DNA of 64,000 nucleotides from assembly GCA_019925095.2 (NCBI GenBank), contig CM034413.1:67001-131000 (forward strand), written 5' to 3'. Shown piece by piece: positions 56,128-64,000 of this stretch. Position numbers and translations under genes: made by a program. Numbering within the stretch: position 1 is the first letter of the stretch; the number at the start of each line of letters is the position of its first letter. The notes beneath the pieces are model-generated. The model was not told the DNA's origin and made no database searches. It worked only from the letters and a program-made list of their open reading frames with translations. The DNA is from Dendrolimus kikuchii (lineage: Eukaryota > Arthropoda > Insecta > Lepidoptera > Lasiocampidae).

Positions 56128-56364
56128 ATAATAATCGGCAGACAAACACACACATTGTATATCCCCAAATTAAGCAAGTTACGCTTGTGTTATGGGTAAT
56201 ATACATCGGACTACTCTGGGGTCGATGATCCCAGACACCCAGACCATAGTAAATAACGGAGAAAATACGTTTCCGAAATTTACTATACCAGGAATCGAAC
56301 CCGGAACCTCTGCGTTGCAGTGAGGTACGCCGGCAAAGGCTTAGCCCGCTCAACCACAGAGGCC
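56128..56364 (-). mobile_element. tRNA-derived SINE, best copy
   Basis: On the minus strand it begins GGCCTCTGTGGTTGAGCGGG (A-box-like) and has GGGTTCGATTCC (B box) about 50 nt on, so the head derives from a tRNA. The body contains the ATTTACTATG segment and a CCATAACACAAG-like end. Confidence 0.7.
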
Positions 56365-56576
56365 GTCGAAATTAATTAATAACAGAATCTGCTCGGGCTG
56401 CACCGAATTTGTTTATAGCTTTTTAAAGTGTATACAGGTGGACCTTCAGGGCAAAATATTAAACTATATGAAATAGCGAATAACTTTCAAAATAAACCTT
56501 TTCATGAAACAGGGAACTTTTCGACCTTTCAGAGCGTGATCCTCTAGAAATAAGACAATTGTCATGTTAACCTATT

Positions 56577-56890
56577 TATCCGTGCAGGAACGGAGAAAGA
56601 ATACAATTTCCTGCGTTGGGCCGGCCTGTCGTAAGAGGCGACTTAACAACCCACAGCCAGGTGGTAGGGCATTTGCCCGACTGGATAGCTACCACCTCTG
56701 GTCTAAAGTATGTCGCCATAAAAACCTTGAGTTGTGTTCCGGCATTAGTGACCAGGTTCCAGTTTCCCTTAAGAGAGCAGCAGCGCATTTGTAGCAACTT
56801 TGGTGTTGCAAATGTCCATAGGCGATGGTAACCGCTTTCCATCAAGTGGGCCGTCTGTGTGTCTGCTGATATCCTGCAATAAAAAAAAAC
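56577..56890 (+). mobile_element. CR1-tailed SINE-like element
   Basis: Full plus copy in the putative 5' intron of the right-edge gene. Confidence 0.75.
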
Positions 56891-57109
56891 CTGCCTATAT
56901 TATTTGGGAAATTGAGTAAATACAAAGCCTCTATATGCGATATTTTTATTGTTAATGTGCTTGTCCAATTTGAAAACCTGCCCGTAAAACTTCAAGTTAA
57001 AATTTTGTTGCGATTCGTTTTGCCACTTGTCCGTTGAAGTTTCACTTCTACTATGTGTCCCAGCACACATTTCGATTTTTCGCAGGTTCACTGCAAATTA
57101 TGATTTGGT

Positions 57110-57885
57110 TAGATAGATAGATAAATAGAAAACTCTTTATTGTTCACCACATACACATAAAATAAACAATTTACAGTAGTCACATTTAAGCATTAAAGTA
57201 GGAACAAAGGGCGGCCTTATCGCTTTAGAGCGGTCTCTTCCAGACAACCCGGGCTATGGATTTTATCAACGGGGGATTCGCAAGTGCATGACGGTGGTGT
57301 GCAAATTAAATACATGTATATGTAGGATATATAAATATTACACAATACATATACCTACAATGAATAAAAAATAGAGAATAAACAATAACACATATTAATA
57401 TTATATATATACTAATATATACATCATTAATATGTGTATAGCAACAGCAATAGTTATACAATATTAATAATAGTATTAATACATAATATATTAATATTAT
57501 ATATACTAATATACATAATATGAATATAAAAATACAATAATAAATAAACGTACATGTATTTAGGTATTAAATATTTATTATAACGTGAGATAATATTCAC
57601 GTACCAGTTTTTTAAAAATGGCGAGTGACTTTGCCTGTCTTATGTTTTCGGGCAATGAGTTCCTCAGCCGGACAGCCTGCACAGCAAAGGATTTGGTGTA
57701 GAAAGTAGAAACGTGTGCAGGTGTTTTTAAGGCAAGATTGTTAGAAGAGCGCAAATTAAGGGTGTGAGATATATGGAGGAAATCAAAACGTTCCTTAAGA
57801 TAGGAAGGAGTAGAAGGAATAAATAATACGCTATACAGCAGATTGAGAAGATGAGCATTCCGGCGAAGTGAGATTGACAAGGTTA
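57110..57885 (-). mobile_element. LINE 3' end (jockey-like RT C-terminus and 3'UTR)
   Basis: The minus strand is open for 100 codons and reads LLYSVLFIPSTPSYLKERFD and SFAVQAVRLRNSLPENIR before a stop, a LINE C-terminus pattern. The 3'UTR holds GGGCGGCCTTATCGCTTTAG and ends in TATC repeats. Confidence 0.72.
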
Positions 57886-58224
57886 GGTTAGGTACATTTT
57901 AATTAAGGCATTTTTTATTTTATCAAACAAAAAAACCGAACCAAAAAATGTATCCATAGTATACTCTAAAATTAAGCCGCCATTCACCACGCGGCCGTAA
58001 CGCTTTTTCGTGACCGAAAAAACTTAAGACCCCGCGTTTATATAGAAGTTTCACTTAAAAAAGGTCCCTTCAGATCCCAGTTCTACAGGTTTCAATGTAT
58101 ATTGATAATGTTTTCTTTTTGTTATGGGTTAAATACTTTTCAGTGACAGAATTTGGAAGCTCTGAACGGGCAGTTGAAGGGGTCGCGTGGAAAGGATACA
58201 AGCGCGTGGGCGCCCGACGTCACC

Positions 58225-58273
58225 ATGTTTTGCCGCTGCTGGGTCTTGTGGATGCTGGCGGCTAGTCTCGCAG
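58225..58273 (+). CDS. Putative first coding exon of a secreted or membrane protein (partial)
   Basis: The ATG has a CACCATGT context and is the first ATG in frame after a TGA at 58144-58146. It encodes MFCRCWVLWMLAASLA, then G split by a consensus donor CAG|GTGAGT. The hydrophobic core followed by small residues looks like a signal peptide. A pyrimidine-rich acceptor (TTTTCAGTGACAG) at 58138-58149 would open the exon at 58144 or 58150. A non-coding upstream exon may end at 55917. No continuation is visible between 58274 and 64000, where everything I recognise is transposon-derived, so the rest should lie beyond the right edge. The gene family cannot be recognised from 16 residues. Confidence 0.5.
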
Positions 58274-58389
58274 GTGAGTCCTCGCTCCATCTGCCCTTCA
58301 CGATGCGACGTCAATGTATTTACAGGCACTGCCGTAAATAGCCTTTTCTGCGCCTTACGCGAGCTTCTATAACTGCGCCCGTTTTTTTA

Positions 58390-58725
58390 GATATTATCAG
58401 CGGCCCCGGCAGACGTTGTCCTTTTCTGAAATAAAAATAAAAATCTAGGATCCAATCCCAGCGCCACCTACCGGTTCCAATTGTGGATTTAAACCATCCG
58501 GGAACCCACTCAAACACACAAAAACAAAATCGCCAAAATCGCTCCAGGTGATAAGGAGAATTGTAGAACCCGATCTCAGCGCCACCTACCGGTTCCTATT
58601 GTAGATATAAACCATCCCGGGACCCACTCAAACACACACACAAAATTTCATTAAAATCGGAAGAGCTGTTCTCAAGTTATAAAATTACAACGAAAAGTGG
58701 CATTGATTTTTATATATATAGATAA
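58390..58725 (-). repeat. Helitron-like dispersed repeat, tandem units
   Basis: GGCAGACGTTGTCC, then CCCAGCGCCACCTACCGGTT appears twice (58459 and 58575 regions). Confidence 0.45.
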
Positions 58726-58974
58726 AAGATAGGTCCCCTAACTAGAGCAATGCTATGTATAGGCCTACTTTATTTAATCCAGGATGATAAAGTAACGCAC
58801 AAGGACCTTGGTGCTGGTGGACCAATTATCTAATATTTTGGAAGAAAAATCTATTTTTTTAAAGAACTAAGAACACAAATACGCTTGTGCGCTGCCAAAA
58901 AAAATGAATGCGATGTTTTGTCTAATTGAACAGACGTTTTTGATGATACTGGCATGTAGGTACGTATGTGTTGG

Positions 58975-59480
58975 AATCTGGGGACTTATCAGCATATCTC
59001 GACGACATCATCCGCCGAGCTCTTTTCAGCATCGGCGTCCCGGCCATTCTAGAACCGAATGGCCTGGTGCGTGACGATGGCAAGAGACCGGACGAAATGT
59101 CAGTCGTCCCTTGGAAGATGGGCGGCCGCTAGGGTGGGATGCGACCTGTGTTGACACACTGGCCCCGTCACATCTTCCAATGACCGAGTCAGGGGCTGGC
59201 AACGCTGCCGCTGCAGCTGAGGACGTCAAACGGCGCAAATATGGAGCCTTAGGAAGGGGTTACATATTTGTGCCGTTTGGGGTTGAAACATTAGGCCCGT
59301 GGTTTCTTTAAAGACATATGTAAGAAACTCTTTGACACTACCCGTGATCTGAAGGCTGGTTCATATTTAGCACAGCAAATAAGTATTGCCATACAGCGTG
59401 GCAATGCAGCCAGCCTTCTGCGCACGCTCCCCGTTGGCAGTGATCTGCTACATAATGTATTTTAGTTTTAATGATCTTGT
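58975..59480 (+). pseudogene. LINE C-terminal domain with GVETLGPW and IQRGNAAS motifs
   Basis: Plus strand, broken: [30 protein letters not shown] (in a shifted frame), YIFVPFGVETLGPW, then IQRGNAASLL. I recall this domain C-terminal to reverse transcriptases in several arthropod and marine LINEs; its acidic and WD residues suggest a nuclease-like fold (inference). Confidence 0.6.
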
Positions 59481-59914
59481 ATATAGTATATATATATATT
59501 ACGTTTGTTCCCTTTTTTATCTTTAAAATGTAGTAATGTTTAAAATTTACATAACTAAGATTTATGTTTAAATTTTTCGATTATAAATCAATCTCTAGGT
59601 CACGTCACTAATAAATATGTATTTAAGAAAAGAAACGTCGACGAACATAACATTTACGTTTCTAAAGAAATAAGGTATTTTAATTAGATACTTATGACTT
59701 AATCTAAATAAAACTACGTTTTTCCGTAATCACGGCGACTGAAAAGTGGCCGAAACGTCGGAATAACCGAAATCAACGTAAGTTTATTATGTATACAAAT
59801 CGCGAAAACTTAAGAAAATATTATCTGAATAAAACTAATTGAGTTAAGTATTTTTGTTTGATGTTAATATCTCTCTCTCAATGACACTAGACTTAATCTA
59901 GTAGGTGTAACTGT

Positions 59915-61045
59915 TTTCTTAGGCATTAACCTGGATCAGAAGCTCCAGTGGGGCGCTCATATTATCTAGTCTCTCAGGAACTCTTAGTTCTGCTGCATAT
60001 GCAGTCAGAAGAGTAAGGCAGTTCACTGACGAAGAGTCCGCTAGACTAGTTTATTTTAGTTCTTTTCATAGTATCATGTCCTATGGTACTTTGAGGCAAC
60101 GCTGCTGACTTAAAGACTATATTTGTTTTACAAAAAAGAGCCGTAAGGTCAATCTACAACCTCGTCCCTCGGGAGTCTCTTAGAGAACGCTTTAAGGAAC
60201 TCGGTATTATGACGGTCGCCTGCCAATATATTTTCAATTTATATTCGTAAAAATTTGAGTGCCCATATGTGTATGGGCGCTCAAATTTTTATTATGTAAG
60301 GATACATGAATGTTGAAATTGTGAATATCCTTACATTGTTATGTAAGGATATTCACTATTTCAACAACAGGCATAGTAATAAACTGATATTGCCATCTTT
60401 TAAATTACAAAAAGTATTGTCCTCAGTGTTGGTAGGTATACGCTTCTTCAATAAGATTCCGAATGAAATGGTAGATCTGCCTTTCAGTAAATTTAAAAGC
60501 AAATCAAAAACAAAAGGGTATAACAGTATTAAAAAAATTTTGAAATGACAAAACTTCGCCTACATAGCAGCTCGCTCCAGACTCTTATAGTATCGTCTGT
60601 ATAAGGTTTTTATCTTGCCAAACATAAAGGTATTTATGGAGATATGTTGCAATATACATTTTGAGTACGTCATGTCATTATTTTAACGCCACTTATATTC
60701 TTCTTTCTGTCTATTGTATCTTTGTCTTGCTGAGTATTCGCTTAATTCTATTAATTCTTCGAAAAGTAGTTCTGTAACATACTTCTGTATAAGATTTATA
60801 AGAAAAAGAACTTGAGACATAAATAGAATATGAAATATAAAGAAAATCAATATTTAGCTAGACGTGTTGTTGGGGAGTTTCTTGCCGCTTCTTCTCCTTT
60901 ACAGCATCAACACGTTGCGAAGCGGTGTACATAGAATAGGAAGTAAAAGTTTAAATTTTAACTTACATGTATGACCTTCAAAAAGTGTTCTCTAGTGGAA
61001 CTTATTTTGAATAAAAACTTTTGAATTTGAATTTGAAAGGGATGT
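59915..61045 (+). pseudogene. LINE RT C-terminal fragment and 3'UTR, rearranged
   Basis: Plus-strand pieces LGINLDQKLQWGAHI, ESLRERFKELGIMTVACQYI and HSNKLILPSFKLQK give a jockey/CR1-type C-terminus with frameshifts. Two snap-back inverted repeats (60249-60365) interrupt it. The 3'UTR ends GAATAAAAACTTTTGAATTTG. Confidence 0.7.
60249..60365. repeat. Two tandem snap-back hairpins
   Basis: First: arms 60249-60267 and 60272-60290 (18 of 19 pair), loop TGTG. Second: arms 60312-60336 and 60341-60365 (24 of 25 pair), loop TGTT. Confidence 0.92.
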
Positions 61046-61499
61046 TATTTTAGATCTGATTTCATTGCATTAAAGTTTGAAAGTATATAATGAAAAAGGC
61101 AACGCTTTTGAATAAACGCTTGTATTATTTCACTCCTCATAAAATGTCCATTCCGGGGGACTTATATGAAAATGGATTCTTAAAGAGTAAACTCGAAAAA
61201 ACGCCATTATAGCGCCATCTATTTTGCTAATCTGTTTATTCCATGAAAACGACGTCATTTATCGGAATAAAAAGTGTCCTAAGTGTTGACTTGGGATATA
61301 ATCTAGCTTTGTGTCGAGTTTTATTAAAATTCGTTCAGTAGTTTTTACGTCCTGCTCTAACAGAAAGGCTGGAATTCTAAAAGTTGTATTTTCGGAATCT
61401 GGTGGTCCGCATAAGCCCACTTGACTTTATCTCATTTTTTAAATCATTAAAGTTTTACCAACAACATTTAGTTTGGTTTGACCCGCGGCGTAGCCTCGA

Positions 61500-61730
61500 G
61501 GAAAACTCCAGTTATATCATAAACTAGCTGACCCGTGTCCACTTCGCTGGGCATTAGAAAAAAATTAACAAATACTTATTATTAATCACAATCAAATATA
61601 CCCTATGTCACTCAGGAATAATGTAGCTTTCCACTGGTGAAAGATTTTCAAAATCGGTTTAGTAGCTCCAGAGATTACACCCTACAACGTCACAAACTTT
61701 ACCTCTTTATAATATTTAGTATAGACAACT
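61500..61730 (+). repeat. CTAGCTGACCCG-type dispersed repeat
   Basis: ACTAGCTGACCCGTGTCCAC with AAATCGGTTTAGTAGC downstream. Confidence 0.4.
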
Positions 61731-61749
61731 AAATATATGACGTGTATTA

Positions 61750-62760
61750 TCATACATTATCAATTCGAAATACAATCTTTATTTAGATTCTTGCAGAGTT
61801 AAAAAAAACATAATTATATACAGCGTATACTCTATATAACGACATTGAAGGAACTGTTTATTTTATGACGTTTTAAAGAATTGTCGTTAAATGGTGAGAA
61901 GTCTGTTATTTTTGCCTGACGTCTTTTGCTGCACCAGTAATTTTGTACATCATGGTGATAAAGGAAGTACTTAGAAATTTCGGTATGCATGATGCCGACA
62001 GTCGAGTTTATTACGGGCTAGAATAATAAAACGATCAAACTACGTACACAGTACGTACTTTTTACTACTTAATTGTTGTCGTTATTGAGAGTGGATGAAA
62101 TGCTATATAGAGTGTATCATAGAAAGAAAGAAAATATTTATTAAGGACAAGATACAAAAAGTCTTACATGATAATATATCTAATAATTAAAAAATTGTAT
62201 GAAAGACAAGTTAAAAGCCAAATGATTTCGACGCTTAAGGGAGTTCGTCGTTAAATCGAGTAACTTTACATGGAGTTTACACTGTATATAATATAACTGG
62301 ATTAGAAATGAAAGTGCACCACAAATTAAACTAAAAATAAACTATGTAATATGCAAATTAAAATTAAACTATAAAATCTAGTGCCAGACCAATTGAGAGT
62401 AGTTAGACATATATAAAATGAAATGTCGCTAAGCTAGATTTGAAATTATTATTATACGCATATCGTTTAGTCTAGACATTGCATTTAAAAGCCGATATTA
62501 GAGAGGTTTATTTCTGGTTTTCAATTTATATGGAAATGACACATAAATTTTTTTAAAAAATAGACTATTTTAGTTGTTTAAAAAGATTACATTTATTTGC
62601 TTTTTCGTGTTGTTATTTTATTATATAATGTTTCGTTGGTTTTTTTTTATAGGTATATTTATATTCAAAGGAGACTTCTTCATCACTTAGCAATTCGCCT
62701 GAGAACACTTAAAAGCTGTAAATCTTATATGTCTATGATTAAGCGTTTTAGATGCAAACT
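61750..62760. other. AT-rich intergenic DNA
   Basis: A GAAAGAAAGAAAATATTTATT segment at 62121 resembles the inverse of the LINE tails at 46270. Otherwise nothing. Confidence 0.4.
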
Positions 62761-62765
62761 TTTTA

Positions 62766-63056
62766 TCCGTGCAGGAACGGAGAAAAGACTAAAATTACAT
62801 GTGTTGAGGTGACCTATCGTAAGAGGTGACAAAACAACCCACAGCCAAATGGGAGGGTATTTGCCCGACTTGATGGCCACCACCTCTGGTCTAGAGCATG
62901 CCGTCATAACAACCTTGAGTTGTGTGTGACCTAGTTCCAGTCTCCCTTAAGATGCAGCAGTGCATTTATAGCACCTTTGGTGTTACAAATGTCTATAGGC
63001 GATGGTAACCGCTTTTCATCAGGTGGGCTGTCTGCCTATCTGCTGAACTCAGCAGA
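62766..63056 (+). mobile_element. CR1-tailed SINE-like element
   Basis: Plus copy, diverged; joined at its 3' end to a LINE C-terminal fragment. Confidence 0.7.
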
Positions 63057-63290
63057 ACAAACTTTTAAATTTAAAAGATCTGTCCTTGATATTAAATTTC
63101 TTTATAAACTATTGCCCAATGACATAGACAGTCCACAACTATTACAATTGTTTAATTTTACTTCTTCTTCTACTTCTTCTCGTCACCCCTGTCCAATATT
63201 GAAGACAAAACGATTTAAAACTAATTCTGGGAAATATTCACCTATAAATAGAAAAACATTATAATTCATACGTAAAAATACTAAAAACCT
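63053..63290 (+). pseudogene. LINE C-terminal fragment
   Basis: Reads VLDIKFLYKLLPNDIDSPQL and KTNSGKYSPINR, a typical RT C-terminal region. Starts at the 3' edge of the SINE 62766-63056. Confidence 0.6.
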
Positions 63291-63379
63291 CGATATATTT
63301 ATTATTTTAATATGTAAAACATTGAAATTTAACTTTTAAATTGCTAATTTATAAAACATCACATAATGTATGATGTGAC

Positions 63380-63850
63380 CTATAATGGGCGCATTTCTCT
63401 TGCAGCTCACAATGATCAAAATGCTCCTTCAGCCGGTCCACATAGCGAACAAGGTCGTTATGGTCGCCGCGAAAACGTTTCTAATGACGTCATAATTTTT
63501 GCTCACGCATTGCTCGCAACGACCCATGTCAAGAGATGGGTCGAAATGGGCCTGGACCACAGAACATTAATTCTCTAAAAATATTTTTTCTCATTTGCCT
63601 TTAAGTTGATAGAGGCAGTCTGAGGCCCCGAGCTGACGCTCTTTGCCTCGGTGTGATTGCAGGGAGCAACTACCCCCTGATTAATTCTCTCTATCGAGAC
63701 GTTAACAAAGGTGCGTTTTGCATATCAATCATACATCAACCAATGTCATTTGTAGATTAATGATATCTACGTTCTGTAAGCCATTTCACTTGAGTTTATG
63801 ATTTTGACGCCCGCAAGCAAATGGAACCGGAAAAAATCACGGTCGTGAGC
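63380..63850. repeat. Dispersed repeat shared with 6345-6840
   Basis: Contains AATGCTCCTTCAGCCGGTCC and GTCGTTATGGTCGCCGCGAA. A 70-codon open frame here is incidental. Confidence 0.55.
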
Positions 63851-64000
63851 GTGGTCGTTGTGAGCTCCAAGAGAAACGTAGCTAATAAGGAGTACATTAT
63901 TTACCATGAGCATTGTTTAGATTTAAGACAGATGTATGCGACGTATTTCCTGTTGCTGGTCTATAATCTATTTAATACTATAATAAATCTCAAAATTGTT

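Overview
This window is nuclear DNA from a moth or butterfly (Lepidoptera), judged from three things. Genes have spliced GT-AG introns and GC-rich coding exons set in AT-rich intergenic DNA. Two conserved eukaryotic genes can be read exon by exon. The rest is a dense mosaic of transposon families of the kind typical of lepidopteran genomes: CR1-like and RTE-like LINE ends, tRNA-derived SINEs, a Ty3/gypsy element, hAT and mariner remnants, and Helitron-like repeats that begin with a CTAGCTG...CCCG motif. The species cannot be named from the sequence.

Layout. Positions 1-5.7 kb hold the 5' part of a syntaxin-17 gene on the minus strand. Four exons are visible; the last exon or exons, which should carry the end of the SNARE helix and the membrane hairpin, lie off the left edge. 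A 1.6-kb TE-littered gap separates its start codon from that of the transcription elongation factor IWS1, which runs head-to-head on the plus strand (five exons, 7309-15201, 764 codons plus stop). IWS1 intron 1 holds a decayed hAT element with a mariner inside it. Intron 2 holds an RTE 3' end followed by about 0.8 kb of ACCAAAACT-type minisatellite. From 15.2 to 55.5 kb I see no host gene. That stretch holds a near-intact Ty3/gypsy element (25.2-29.7 kb, minus), an RTE reverse-transcriptase pseudogene beside it, a 533-bp solo LTR with a 4-bp target-site duplication (32.0-32.6 kb), a CR1-like LINE with an uninterrupted 1013-codon endonuclease/reverse-transcriptase ORF (49.7-53.3 kb), an inverted relative of its RT fused to its 3' end, and many short insertions. 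At 55.7-58.3 kb there are signs of a third host gene on the plus strand: a GC-rich promoter/5'UTR exon, then an exon with a good Kozak context, a 16-residue signal-peptide-like start and a consensus splice donor. Its remaining exons would lie beyond the right edge.

How things fit together. Syntaxin-17 (autophagosome fusion SNARE) and IWS1 (RNA polymerase II elongation/Spt6 partner) are unrelated in function and are simply divergent neighbours. Among the repeats, the commonest short element (about 300 bp, starting ATCCGTGCAGGAACGG and ending in AATAAA-rich A) shares its last ~150 bp, in frame, with the C-terminus of the CR1-like LINE in the same window. It therefore looks like a SINE parasitising that LINE type. 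I found no convincing new biological system. The most unusual structures are two tandem snap-back hairpins in a LINE fragment (60.25-60.37 kb) and a near-perfect 32-bp hairpin at 19.64 kb.
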